A stretch of 64,000 nt of DNA, taken from assembly GCF_001423185.1 (NCBI RefSeq), contig NZ_LMOB01000003.1, positions 124,001-188,000 of the forward strand, in the 5' to 3' direction. Below the pieces are notes generated by a model, which worked only from the letters and a program-made list of their open reading frames with translations, made no database searches and had not been told where the DNA came from. Every line of letters starts with the position of its first letter. Position 1 is the stretch's first letter. A program made the translations under genes and the position numbers. This stretch comes from Plantibacter sp. Leaf314. GTDB lineage: Bacteria > Actinomycetota > Actinomycetes > Actinomycetales > Microbacteriaceae. Positions 7,576-15,755 of this stretch are shown here, piece after piece.

Positions 7576-8325
7576 TCAGTGCTCGGCGTCGCTCCGGGCG
7601 CGCATGCGGACGAGCTCGATGTGGGAGCGCATGGCGGCCGCGGCGGCCTCCGGCCCCTCGGCGAAGGCCTCGAGGATCGCCCGGTGCTCGACCACGGCCT
7701 GGTCGGCGTCGGTGACGCCCGTCTCCACCGTCTGGCGCATGCGGTGCACGCGGGTCGAGATGCCCTCGGACATGTCGAGGAGGAACGGGTTGCGGGTGCC
7801 CTCGAAGATGAGGTGGTGGAAGTTCCAGTCGACCGCGAAGTACTCCCGCAGGAGCGCGACGGGGATGTCGCCGGTCGACGCCGACGCCCGCACCCTGGCG
7901 GTCATCTCGACGTGCTGGGCGAGGGCGACCTCGAGGGCCGGGACGAGCTCGTCGGCCTGGGCTGCGGCGAGGGCGGTCGCGCCGCTCTCGAGCACGATGC
8001 GGGCGTCGAAGAGCGCCTCGAGCTGATCGTCGGCGAGCGGCGGCGCGACGCGATAGCCCTTGTGCGTGACGCGGGTCACGAGGCCGGTGCGCTCCAGCTG
8101 GACGAGCGCTTCGCGGACGGGCGTCGGGGAGACGTCGAGGTCGCGGGCGATGGCGTCGATCGACAGCCGGGCGCCGGGCTCGATGCCCGAACTGAGGAGC
8201 ATGTCGAGCACCAGCTCGTAGACCCGGTCGCGGAGCCCGCGGCGTTCGAGCGAGGAGGAGGCGCCGAGCGGGAAGACGGCATCAACCACGGCGGTCTCCG
8301 AAATGTGTGCTCGGGGCGTCGTCAC
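7576..8325 (-). CDS. GntR family regulator, FCD subfamily
   Basis: Transcription factor of 249 residues. A winged helix-turn-helix at about residues 28-92 contains LSIDAIARDLDVSPTPVREA, followed by an all-helical FCD effector domain with its metal/ligand residues in DWNFHHLIF, EHRAI and SHIE. The first 25 residues are a nonconserved tail. Last gene of the leftward kinase operon, 66 bp after the isomerase. FCD regulators usually repress their own catabolic operon and release DNA on binding a pathway acid or sugar phosphate. The shared palindrome TCCTATAGGA ahead of both operons is its likely operator (inference). Confidence 0.9.
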   Translation of the reverse strand: MTTPRAHISETAVVDAVFPLGASSSLERRGLRDRVYELVLDMLLSSGIEPGARLSIDAIARDLDVSPTPVREALVQLERTGLVTRVTHKGYRVAPPLADDQLEALFDARIVLESGATALAAAQADELVPALEVALAQHVEMTARVRASASTGDIPVALLREYFAVDWNFHHLIFEGTRNPFLLDMSEGISTRVHRMRQTVETGVTDADQAVVEHRAILEAFAEGPEAAAAAMRSHIELVRMRARSDAEH

Positions 8326-8391
8326 GGAGGGGGACCCCCGGTCGAGCTGCCGCGATGATCGTCGAGGTCCAGTTTACGGGGCCGTCAGGCG

Positions 8392-9201
8392 TCATCGCGG
8401 CAGGTCGGCGTCCGCGCTCCGCAGGGAGGCGGCTTCATCGAGGACGAGCGCGAGCGCAGCCGGCTCGTGGGCGAACCGCCCGAGGAAGAGGCCGTCGACG
8501 GCGTCGCCGATGATGGTCAACAGGCCGGGGCCGGCGCTGCCGCCGTAGATGACGGCCGAGGAGGTGCCGACCGAACCCTGCTCGGCGAGCGCGTCGAGAT
8601 GGCCGCGGAGCCGCGCGCACACCGTCCTGATGTGCTCGGGAGCGGCGGGCTCGGCGGCACCGATGGCCCAGTGCGGCTCGTAGGCGACGATGACCCGGCC
8701 GACGATCCCCGCGGCCAGTGGTCCGGCCAGGGCGTCGTCGAGTTGCTCGATGCAGGAGGCGGCCGCGTCCTCGGGGTCGCCCTGCGCGGCCTCGCCGATG
8801 CAGAGCACGGGAGCGAGTCCGTTGCGGAGGGCGGCGGTGGTCTTCGCGCGGACGATGTCGGGTGTCTCGCCGAACAGTCGACGGCGCTCGGCGTGCCCGA
8901 CCTCGACGACTTCGCAGCCGACCTCGCGGAGTGCTGCGCCGCTGACCTCACCCGTGAACGCACCGCTGTCCTCGGTCGCGAGGTCCTGACCGCCAACGGA
9001 GGCGACGCCGCGGAGCCGTTCGACCGCCCCGGTCACCGACAGGTACCCGGGGATGACGAACAGCTCGGCGGCGCCGCTCCGGAGAGCGTGGTGCTCGGCC
9101 GTGACCCCCGCGACGGCCGAGCACCAGTCGAGCGTCTGCACGTGGCCGAAGTACATCTTCAGACTCACGCCGACGAGGATCGGGCGGGGGTGATGGGTCA
9201 T
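8392..9201 (-). CDS. Triose-phosphate isomerase-like enzyme (probable tetrulose-phosphate isomerase, LerI/EryH type)
   Basis: TIM barrel of the triose-phosphate isomerase family, 269 residues. The three catalytic positions are present: Lys in VGVSLKMYFG, His in VEVGHAERR and Glu in VAYEPHWAIG; the phosphate loop YGGSAGPG is kept. It differs from housekeeping TpiA by SLKMYFG at the N-terminus and by the AERR and PHW variants. It sits in one operon with a DhaKL kinase and an RpiB homologue. That trio matches characterised L-erythrulose-1-phosphate isomerases (LerI, EryH). The start overlaps the stop of the RpiB-like gene (TGATG), so the two are translationally coupled. Confidence 0.85.
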   Translation of the reverse strand: MTHHPRPILVGVSLKMYFGHVQTLDWCSAVAGVTAEHHALRSGAAELFVIPGYLSVTGAVERLRGVASVGGQDLATEDSGAFTGEVSGAALREVGCEVVEVGHAERRRLFGETPDIVRAKTTAALRNGLAPVLCIGEAAQGDPEDAAASCIEQLDDALAGPLAAGIVGRVIVAYEPHWAIGAAEPAAPEHIRTVCARLRGHLDALAEQGSVGTSSAVIYGGSAGPGLLTIIGDAVDGLFLGRFAHEPAALALVLDEAASLRSADADLPR

Positions 9202-9662
9202 CAGGAGGCTTCGTACGCGCTGATCTCCTGCACCTTGTCGTTCGACGCGCTGGTGGTGTCGAACTCGTAGGTGAGCCATTCGCGGACGTTGCGGCGGGCC
9301 AGCTCGATGCCGACGACCCGCTGGCCCATGCAGAGCACCTGGGCGTCGTTGGAGAGGACGGCGCGTTCGACGGAGAAGCCGTCGTGGGCGGTGACGGCCC
9401 GGATGCCCTGGACCTTGTTGGCCGCGATCGCGACGCCGAGGCCCGTGCCGCAGATGAGCAGGGCCCGGTCGGCTTCGCCGCGGGCGACGATCTCCGCGGC
9501 CGTCACCGCGACGGTCGGGTAGTTGGTGTGGCCGTCGGCGTCGACCCCGACGTCGACCACCGAGGCGACCAGGTCGCTCGCCTCGAGGTCACGCTTGAGG
9601 ATCTCCTTGTAGTCGTAACCGGCGTCATCGGAGCCGATGACGATTCGCCAGGTGCGGGTCAT
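9201..9662 (-). CDS. RpiB/LacA-family isomerase (probable D-erythrulose-4-phosphate isomerase)
   Basis: RpiB-family sugar-phosphate isomerase of 153 residues. It keeps the catalytic Cys in LLICGTGLG and the helix [11 protein letters not shown]. The opening motif is [10 protein letters not shown] where typical ribose-5-phosphate isomerase B has GSDHAG; the His-to-Asp change is worth noting. In tetritol pathways RpiB homologues (EryI, DerI) turn D-erythrulose 4-phosphate into D-erythrose 4-phosphate, and the DhaKL and TPI-like neighbours support that role here. Second gene of the leftward operon, 30 bp after the kinase; its stop overlaps the next start. Confidence 0.85.
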   Translation of the reverse strand: MTRTWRIVIGSDDAGYDYKEILKRDLEASDLVASVVDVGVDADGHTNYPTVAVTAAEIVARGEADRALLICGTGLGVAIAANKVQGIRAVTAHDGFSVERAVLSNDAQVLCMGQRVVGIELARRNVREWLTYEFDTTSASNDKVQEISAYEAS

Positions 9663-9692
9663 GGTGTGCCTTTCGTGGGAGTGCGGGACGGG

Positions 9693-11423
9693 TCAGCGGT
9701 CGGACAGCAAGGCGCCGACGCGTTCGACGATGAGGGCGAGGGAGACGGCTCCGGGGTCCTCGACGCCGACGGCCTTCGAGCCGTGCGATCGGGCGCGACC
9801 CATGCCGGGCATGAGTCCGGCCGTGTCGTGGGCGGCCGTGGTCGCCACGGCGGCCGCCGCGGTCCAAGCGGTGGGGAGGTCGTCGCCGTCGCCGACGCGT
9901 GCTGCCAGGGTGTCGGCGAACGGGACGAGGGCGTCCACGAGGGTCTTGTCGCCGACGGAGGCCTTGCCGTAGCGCATGACGGCGTCCTTCGCGGCGGTGA
10001 CGCCCTCGCTGACCGCGGTGGCCGTCGGGCGTTCGGTGTCGCCGAGGCGCTCGCCGAGGGTGCGCAGCATGACGCCCCAGAGGGCTCCGGACGTGCCGCC
10101 GGCCCGGTCGGACCAGGCGTCGCCCGCTCGGTCGAGCACGGTCGCGACGCCGGCGCCGGCCGCTCGCAGACGTTCGGCCTCCTCGGCGGCTGCGGTCGCC
10201 CCGCGGTCCATCCCGATGCCGTGGTCGCCGTCGCCGACGATGGCGTCGAGGCGGCCGAGTTCGTCGGCGTGCTCCGCGATCAGTTCGTGGATGGCCGTGA
10301 TGGCCGTGGCGACGACGGCCGCGGACTCCTGTGACTCGGCGGACGCCTCCGGAACGACGAACTCGGCGGTCTCGGTGTCCTCGGCAGTCACGGTCTCGAG
10401 GGCGCCGGTGTCCACCGCGCCGGTGCGGTAGGCCGGGGTGTCGGCGGGCGCACCCCACAGCCGTTCGAGCTCCTCGTCGACCCACAGCAGGGTCAGGGAG
10501 ACGCCGGCCATGTCGAAGCTCGTGCAGAATTCGCCGACCTGCGGGTCCACGAGGGTGACGCCCGCGTCCTCGAGGAGGGTCGCGACGCGGTCGTAGACGA
10601 CGAAGAGCTCCTCGGACTTCACCGAGCCGAGGCCGTTGAGGATGGGGACGACGCGCGCACCGTCCACCGTGACGCCCTCGGGGATCTCGGCGCCGTCGAG
10701 CAGGTGCCGCACGAACAGCTCGGCGAGGCCGTCGGCGGACGGGATGTCGGTCTCGTCGATGCCGGGTTCGCCGTGGATGCCGAGCCCCACGGCCATCCGC
10801 CCTTCCGGGACGGAGAACAGGGGCTCGTCGGCACCCGGCAGGGTGCATCCGGAGAACGCGACGCCCATCGAGCGGGTGCGGGCGTTCGTGAGGATCGCGA
10901 CGCGCTCGACGTCGTCGATGCGGTAGCCGCTGGAGGCTGCTCCGCCCGCCACCTTGAAGACGGTCAGGTCGCCCGCGATCCCGCGGCGCTTCTGGAGTTC
11001 CGTCGCCGGGGCGCTGAAGATGTCGTCGGTCACGGTGACCGTGCGGCAGTCGATGCCGTCGGCGCGCACGGCGTCCTGGGCGGCGGTGAAGTGCAGCACG
11101 TCCCCCGCGTAGTTGCCGTAGCTGAGGAGAACGCCTTCGCCCTGTTCGCTCGCGCGGATGACGCTCTCGACCTGGTGGGCCGAGGGGGAGGCGAACAGGT
11201 TGCCCATCGCCGCACCGTGGGCGAGGCCGGGGCCGACCAAGCCGGCGAACGCGGGGTAGTGCCCCGACCCGCCGCCGATGACGAGCGCGACCTCCGGTTC
11301 GGCGGACCGCGTGGACCGGGAGACGCCACCGGAGACCTTGCGCACCCAACGACCGTTGGCTCGGACGAAGCCGTCCACCATCTCATCGGCGAAGTCCGCC
11401 GGCCGGTTCCAGAGCCTGGTCAT
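9693..11423 (-). CDS. Fused DhaK-DhaL ATP-dependent ketose kinase (probable erythrulose kinase)
   Basis: Single-chain dihydroxyacetone-kinase-family protein of 576 residues. The N-terminal DhaK domain (1 to about 330) has LVIGGGSGHYPAFAG and the His in LGIHGEPGID that binds the ketone covalently. A linker rich in Glu, Ala and Thr follows, then the DhaL ATP-binding domain with IVGDGDHGIGMDRG and DRAGGTSGALWG. Family members phosphorylate dihydroxyacetone or erythrulose; the RpiB-like and TPI-like partners argue for erythrulose. ATG 11423 is chosen over 11429 because GAGGAG is six bases from the former. First gene of the leftward operon, downstream of the palindrome at 11481. Confidence 0.92.
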   Translation of the reverse strand: MTRLWNRPADFADEMVDGFVRANGRWVRKVSGGVSRSTRSAEPEVALVIGGGSGHYPAFAGLVGPGLAHGAAMGNLFASPSAHQVESVIRASEQGEGVLLSYGNYAGDVLHFTAAQDAVRADGIDCRTVTVTDDIFSAPATELQKRRGIAGDLTVFKVAGGAASSGYRIDDVERVAILTNARTRSMGVAFSGCTLPGADEPLFSVPEGRMAVGLGIHGEPGIDETDIPSADGLAELFVRHLLDGAEIPEGVTVDGARVVPILNGLGSVKSEELFVVYDRVATLLEDAGVTLVDPQVGEFCTSFDMAGVSLTLLWVDEELERLWGAPADTPAYRTGAVDTGALETVTAEDTETAEFVVPEASAESQESAAVVATAITAIHELIAEHADELGRLDAIVGDGDHGIGMDRGATAAAEEAERLRAAGAGVATVLDRAGDAWSDRAGGTSGALWGVMLRTLGERLGDTERPTATAVSEGVTAAKDAVMRYGKASVGDKTLVDALVPFADTLAARVGDGDDLPTAWTAAAAVATTAAHDTAGLMPGMGRARSHGSKAVGVEDPGAVSLALIVERVGALLSDR

Positions 11424-11480
11424 CTGCATCTCCTCGTCATCGAGTCCGTCGTTCCGGCACCAGCCGGTACATCGCGATAA

Positions 11481-11490
11481 TCCTATAGGA
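11481..11490. promoter_or_regulatory. Palindromic operator TCCTATAGGA of the leftward kinase operon
   Basis: Second perfect copy of TCCTATAGGA, here extended to the 12-bp palindrome ATCCTATAGGAT, 57 bp upstream of the kinase ATG. On the minus strand its right half supplies a -10-like TAGGAT, with TTCCGC 17 bp further upstream as a weak -35. A bound protein would block the promoter. Distance to the first ATG matches that at 2961-2970. Confidence 0.6.
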
Positions 11491-11625
11491 TATTGGAACC
11501 GAGCGGAACCCTGGGTTGCACGACGCAGGAGCCCGACGGTGCATCGGGACGGTCGGGCATCGGCCTGCCGCGGCACGCGGAGGCGCTTCGGCGTCGTCCA
11601 GGCACGCATCGCCGCCCCGATGGCT

Positions 11626-11671
11626 GAACCTGCCGGGGCCAGTGTGGGGGAGACACGGCCCCGACAGGTTC
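11626..11671 (-). terminator. Terminator hairpin after the GNAT gene
   Basis: Inverted repeat GAACCTG-cc-GGGGCC / GGCCCC-ga-CAGGTTC with a 2-by-2 internal loop and a 16-base apical loop, 21 bp beyond the stop of the leftward GNAT gene. A second inverted repeat, GCCCGAC / GTCGGGC at 11531-11558, lies between it and the catabolic operator. Confidence 0.55.
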
Positions 11672-11691
11672 GGCGATCGGGACGGCGAGCG

Positions 11692-12462
11692 TCAGGGGCG
11701 ACGTGCTGCGGTGTCGCCCTGCGGCATGCCGGCGGCAGCGCGTTCGGCGCGTCGAGCGTCGAGCAGGGACCGCGTGATCGCGAAGGTGATGCTCGACGAG
11801 CGGCGGGGTGCGTCCTCCCGGAGGAAGCCGAGACGCTCCGCGAGGGCGATGGACCGGGTGTTCCCGGGTTCGATGACGGCTGTCACCGTCGTCGCCCCCA
11901 CCTCGGTGAACGCCAGGTCGAGCATCGCGGCCGAGGCCTCGCTCGCGAACCCCTGGCCGCCGGCAGCCGGGTCGAGCACCCAGCCGATCTCCACCGAGCG
12001 TTCGGTCGGCCGCACGTCGCGGAGGTGCAGGGAGACGTCGCCGACGAGCTCCCCGTCCCGTTCCACGGCCAGCGCGAGGAAGTCGCCGGACTGCCACAGG
12101 CGGCGGTGTCCCATCCGATGGCGCAGGTGCTCCAGGGACGCCTGGCGGTCGCGGACCGGCCACGGCAGGTGCTCGACGACCTCGGGGGAGGACTGGATGC
12201 GGTACCAGGCCTCGGCGTCCTCGAGGCGGTGACGCCGCAGGACGAGGCGGTCGGTGCGGATCGGGTGCGCGTCGACCGGCGTCTCGATCCGCGGCCCGCG
12301 GAAGAGGCGAGGGCGCGAGACCCCTGCCGGGATCAGCGGACGGAGTGCTCGGACGACCTCGCCGAGGGTGACCCGCAGACCCTGCGTCGCTCCGGGCGCG
12401 TCACCCGGCCGCCGGCGATGGCGGGAGGTGTACGGCGTGCCCAGGGGCTCTGCTCGGGTCAT
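11692..12462 (-). CDS. GNAT family N-acetyltransferase (RimJ/RimL type)
   Basis: Acetyltransferase of the RimJ/RimL-like GNAT group, about 256 residues. The core runs from IRTDRLVLRRHRLEDAEAWY to the C-terminal strand FAITRSLLDARR. The acetyl-CoA region is IGWVLDPAAGGQGFASEA, with the expected Gln/Gly-x-Gly-x-Ala pattern, and ERLGFLRED marks the conserved C-terminal motif. The first 70 residues are basic and unconserved. The ATG at 12462 has TACCGT seven bases upstream, as for leaderless genes here; an ATG at 12489 in the same frame is the alternative. Substrate unknown. Divergent from the two-component operon. Confidence 0.8.
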   Translation of the reverse strand: MTRAEPLGTPYTSRHRRRPGDAPGATQGLRVTLGEVVRALRPLIPAGVSRPRLFRGPRIETPVDAHPIRTDRLVLRRHRLEDAEAWYRIQSSPEVVEHLPWPVRDRQASLEHLRHRMGHRRLWQSGDFLALAVERDGELVGDVSLHLRDVRPTERSVEIGWVLDPAAGGQGFASEASAAMLDLAFTEVGATTVTAVIEPGNTRSIALAERLGFLREDAPRRSSSITFAITRSLLDARRAERAAAGMPQGDTAARRP

Positions 12463-12560
12463 GCCCTCCACGGTAGGCACCTCGCTCATGCGCTCGGCCT
12501 GAAAAGATATGAGCCCGCTATGAATCGCCCGTCGCTGCGTGTTCCCCGCACCGGACGACG

Positions 12561-12566
12561 GATAAT
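12561..12566 (+). promoter_or_regulatory. -10 element of leaderless response-regulator transcript
   Basis: GATAAT followed by exactly six bases and the ATG at 12573; no ribosome binding site. Part of the leaderless promoter class in this window. Confidence 0.55.
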
Positions 12567-12572
12567 CGATGC

Positions 12573-13364
12573 ATGCCCTCCGACCTGCCGACGCAGGTCG
12601 TCGACTCGGGGCGCCGCCGGGCGGTCCTCGCCAAGCTTCCGCGGATGTACCGGGCCGACGGCTCGCCGATCCGTGTCCTCCTCGTCGACGACGAGGCGGT
12701 CCTCACCGACCTCGTGAGCCTCGCCCTCGGCTACGAGGGGTGGGTCGTGGACGTCGCCACCAACGGGCGCGAGGCCGTGCAGCGGTACCGCGCCGAGCGA
12801 CCCGACGTCGTCGTCCTCGACATCATGCTGCCCGACATGGACGGCTTGAGCGTCCTCCGCCAGCTCCGCAGCTTCTCGCAGGGCGAGCCGGAGTCGGGCA
12901 CACCGACCCTGTTCCTCACGGCGCGGGACTCCGTGGACGACCGCATCATGGGACTCACCGCCGGTGGTGACGACTACATGACGAAGCCCTTCTCGCTCGA
13001 GGAACTCGTCGCACGCCTCCGCGGCCTGCTCCGCCGGACCGCCCACGTCGTGTCCGACGACGACTCGCGCATCACGATCGGCGGCCTCTTCCTCGACGAG
13101 CGCAGCTACGAGGTCAGCCGCGATGGTGAGCCCGTCGCGCTCACCACCACCGAGTTCGAACTCCTGCGCTACTTCATGCGCAACCCGAAGCGCGTGCTGA
13201 GTCGCGCACAGATCCTCGACCGGGTGTGGAACTACGACTTCGCCGGCAAGGCCAGCATCGTCGACCTCTACGTCTCCTACCTGCGGAAGAAGATCGACGC
13301 CGACCGCGCGCCGATGATCCACACCGTCCGCGGGGTCGGGTACGTGCTGCGGCCCGTCGAATGA
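12573..13364 (+). CDS. OmpR/PhoB-type response regulator
   Basis: Two-component response regulator, 263 residues. After an N-terminal extension of about 32 residues, the receiver domain starts at IRVLLVDDEAVLTDL, has the phospho-acceptor Asp in VVVLDIMLPDMDG and the Lys in YMTKPFSLEEL. A linker leads to a winged-helix domain (TTTEFELLRYFMRNPKRVLS, then IVDLYVSYLRKKID and VRGVGYVLR). It overlaps the sensor kinase gene by 4 bp (ATGA). The pair resembles actinobacterial TcrA/MprA/PrrA-type systems; the signal is unknown. The start lacks a ribosome binding site and fits the leaderless pattern. Confidence 0.93.
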   Translation: MPSDLPTQVVDSGRRRAVLAKLPRMYRADGSPIRVLLVDDEAVLTDLVSLALGYEGWVVDVATNGREAVQRYRAERPDVVVLDIMLPDMDGLSVLRQLRSFSQGEPESGTPTLFLTARDSVDDRIMGLTAGGDDYMTKPFSLEELVARLRGLLRRTAHVVSDDDSRITIGGLFLDERSYEVSRDGEPVALTTTEFELLRYFMRNPKRVLSRAQILDRVWNYDFAGKASIVDLYVSYLRKKIDADRAPMIHTVRGVGYVLRPVE

Positions 13365-14995
13365 GCACCGGAGCGGTCCCGACCGCGGGCGTCCCGACGT
13401 CCCCACCGAAGCAGCGGCACCCGTGGACCCTGCAGCGCCGCCTGGTGACCGGCATCGCCGCCGTCATCGCCGCGGTCCTCGCGGTCTCCGGCGTCCTGAC
13501 CATCGTCACGGTCGAGGCGTCGGTCACCACGGTCGTCGACACCCAGCTCACCGGTTCGATGGAGGCCTTCGAGCACTCCGTCGTGAAGTTCCACGACCAG
13601 CAGTCCCGCGACGGGGCCGTCGCCGACCCGGATGCGACGCGGGGCGAGCCCGGCTACGTCAAGCCGTTCGTCGACTACGTCGGCCACGGGCCGGGGACCC
13701 TCATCGCCCTCATCACCGATGGCCAGGTGGTCGACTCGGCACGGTTCACCCAGTCCAACGCGAAGGCGCTCGACGTCCGCACGCAGGCGCTCATCGAGGA
13801 GGCCGCAGCCGCCGGTGGCACCGAACGGCAGAACATCGGCCTCGGGTCGCTCGGCGGGTACCGGCTCGAGTTCCTCGACCACGGCGACGGCGAGACGCTC
13901 GTCGCCGGGGTCTCCCTCGCCACCCCTCGCGCGGCCGTGCAGCAGGAGGCGATCGTCATCGCGATCCTCGCCGTCCTCGCCCTCGCCGTCACGATCGTCG
14001 GGGCGATCATCGTGGTCCGGCTCGCGCTCCGCCCGCTCTCGCGGGTGGCCGCCGCCGCAGCCGAGGTCTCGACGCTGCAACTCGAGCGAGGCGACACGGG
14101 GATCGACGTGCGCGTGGATCAGGCCGACACCGACCCGCGGACGGAGATCGGCAAGGTCGGCGAGGCGCTCAACGGCCTCATCGACCACGTCGACCGGGCG
14201 CTCGCCGTGCGCGCGGCCACCGACAAGCGCATGCGGCGCTTCGTGACCGACGCGAGCCACGAGCTGCGGACGCCGCTGGCCGCGATCCAGGGCTATGCGG
14301 AGCTCACCCGCCAGGACAGCGAGAACCTCCCGCCGATGACGGAGCACGCCCTCGCCCGTATCGAGTCGGAGGCGACGCGCATGAGTTCGCTCGTGAGCGA
14401 GCTGCTCCTCCTCGCTCGACTCGACGAGGGCCAGGACCTCCACCTGGACGACGTGGACCTGAGCGACCTCGTCGCCGCCGCGGTGAGCGATGCGGCGGTC
14501 TCGGCTCCCGGGCACCACTGGTCGGTCGACGTGCCGGAGCGCGCGATCATCGTCCGGGGCGACCGCGAGCGGCTGCACCAGCTCGTCGTGAACCTGCTGT
14601 CGAACGCCGCGGTGCACACCCCGGCCGGCACCTCGGTGGTGACGCGCATCGCCGCGCCGAAGAACGCCGACGAGCCGCAGCGCGCGGCCCTCACGATCGC
14701 GGACGACGGCCCCGGCATCGACGAGGCGTTCCTCCCTGAGCTGTTCGACCGCTTCGCGAGGGCCGATTCGTCCCGGTCTCGGGCCGCGGGAAGCACGGGA
14801 CTCGGTCTCGCGATCGCCCTGTCGATCGCCGAAGGGCACGAGGGCGCGATCGAGGTCGCTTCCTCGCCCGCCGGCACGACGTTCACGGTGACGTTGCCGT
14901 GGTCGGGGCCGTCCGACGAGCACCCGGCCGTCCGGTCGTCGGCCGGTGGCGCGGCCGCGGTGCACCCGGACGAGGTCCCCTCGGCCCGGTCCTGA
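13361..14995 (+). CDS. Sensor histidine kinase with HAMP domain
   Basis: Membrane sensor kinase of 544 residues. The first transmembrane span is about residues 28-52, then an extracytoplasmic sensor of some 140 residues, a second span near 193-218, and a HAMP region (LRPLSRVAAAAAEV). The dimerisation/phosphoacceptor site is DASHELRTPLAAIQGYAEL with the His, the N box is NLLSNAAVHTPAG, and the ATP lid motifs DDGPGID and GSTGLGLAIA are intact. Translation is coupled to the response regulator through an ATGA overlap. A Ser/Ala/Pro-rich tail follows the kinase domain. The ligand is unknown. Confidence 0.93.
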   Translation: MSTGAVPTAGVPTSPPKQRHPWTLQRRLVTGIAAVIAAVLAVSGVLTIVTVEASVTTVVDTQLTGSMEAFEHSVVKFHDQQSRDGAVADPDATRGEPGYVKPFVDYVGHGPGTLIALITDGQVVDSARFTQSNAKALDVRTQALIEEAAAAGGTERQNIGLGSLGGYRLEFLDHGDGETLVAGVSLATPRAAVQQEAIVIAILAVLALAVTIVGAIIVVRLALRPLSRVAAAAAEVSTLQLERGDTGIDVRVDQADTDPRTEIGKVGEALNGLIDHVDRALAVRAATDKRMRRFVTDASHELRTPLAAIQGYAELTRQDSENLPPMTEHALARIESEATRMSSLVSELLLLARLDEGQDLHLDDVDLSDLVAAAVSDAAVSAPGHHWSVDVPERAIIVRGDRERLHQLVVNLLSNAAVHTPAGTSVVTRIAAPKNADEPQRAALTIADDGPGIDEAFLPELFDRFARADSSRSRAAGSTGLGLAIALSIAEGHEGAIEVASSPAGTTFTVTLPWSGPSDEHPAVRSSAGGAAAVHPDEVPSARS

Positions 14996-15001
14996 CCGCC
15001 G

Positions 15002-15109
15002 CCCTTCGACAGGCTCAGGGACCGGGGGCCACCGAAGCACCCGCCCCGGTCACCGACCCACCCACCGCGGCCACCGACCCACCCACTCCGGTCACCGAGC
15101 CTGTCGAGG
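15002..15109 (+). repeat. Inverted pair of dispersed repeat copies between convergent genes
   Basis: Forward copy of the dispersed repeat at 15002-15025 and an inverted copy at 15088-15109, separated by two tandem CCACCGACCCACCCAC-like units. The pair fills the gap between the convergent histidine kinase and GntR genes and could fold into a long hairpin terminating both. Confidence 0.7.
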
Positions 15110-15116
15110 TGCGGCC

Positions 15117-15755
15117 TCAGCCGGCGGCGTGGCGGAGCGCCACGATTTGCTCGGCCGAGTGCGCGAGGTGTGCACGCAGTTCCGCCTCGGCGTGGTCGCC
15201 GAGGAGTGCGTCGACGAGCCGGTCGTGCTGGCTGATGAGTTCCTCCGGCGGGAGGACGCTCCGGAGCTGCACCATGAACAGCCCGAGCTCGGCGAGCAGC
15301 CCGGCGTGGGCTTCGAGCAGCCTCGGACTGCCTGCGGCGGCCACGATCGCGTGATGCAGCTCGGCGTGGGCCCGCTCGATGCGGCGTTGCCCGTGGGGTC
15401 GTGTGGTGCAGGCCGTCCGGAGCGCCTCGTTCGCCGCGACGATCGCATCGTGCGGTCGCGGTCCTGCCGCCGATCGCGTCCGGAGCAGCCGGAGCGCCTC
15501 GACCTCGATCGCCGTGCGGTACTCCATGAGGGCCAGGACGTCCGCATCGCTGAACGACCGCACTCGTGCGCCGCGGTAGGCCTCGAACGTCACGAGGCGT
15601 TCGGCCGCGAGCATCTGGAGCGCCGCGCGGACGGTGTGCCGGTTGACGCCGAACCGGGTGGTGAGGGCGGCCTCCCGGAGCGGCTCGCCCGCGACGGTTC
15701 GGCCGTCCAGGATGTCCTCCCGCAGCGCGTGCGCGACGGTCTCGACGGCGGTCAT
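15117..15755 (-). CDS. GntR family regulator, FCD subfamily
   Basis: GntR/FCD regulator of 212 residues. Its winged helix-turn-helix covers about residues 4-70 (GEPLREAALTTRFGVNRHTVRA). The FCD helical domain contains HAELHHAIVAAAG, the motif that carries effector/metal ligands. It overlaps the stop of the upstream exporter gene by four bases (ATGA), so exporter and regulator form one operon. The inverted repeat GATTGTGTAACAATC ahead of the operon is its probable binding site. The likely role is local control of export of the exporter's substrate (inference). Confidence 0.88.
   Translation of the reverse strand: MTAVETVAHALREDILDGRTVAGEPLREAALTTRFGVNRHTVRAALQMLAAERLVTFEAYRGARVRSFSDADVLALMEYRTAIEVEALRLLRTRSAAGPRPHDAIVAANEALRTACTTRPHGQRRIERAHAELHHAIVAAAGSPRLLEAHAGLLAELGLFMVQLRSVLPPEELISQHDRLVDALLGDHAEAELRAHLAHSAEQIVALRHAAG

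Noticed and set aside
9625..11349. Second minus-strand frame inside the DhaKL kinase gene
   Set aside because: Arg/Gly/Pro-rich shadow in a different frame; the DhaKL frame carries all conserved motifs.
13277..15040. Long antisense frame opposite the histidine kinase
   Set aside because: Shadow of the strongly GC-biased coding strand; no recognisable motif and no start site.
15046..15090. Tandem CCACCGACCCACCCAC-like units considered as a CRISPR array or minisatellite
   Set aside because: Only two to three short imperfect units with no spacers; they sit between two dispersed repeat copies.
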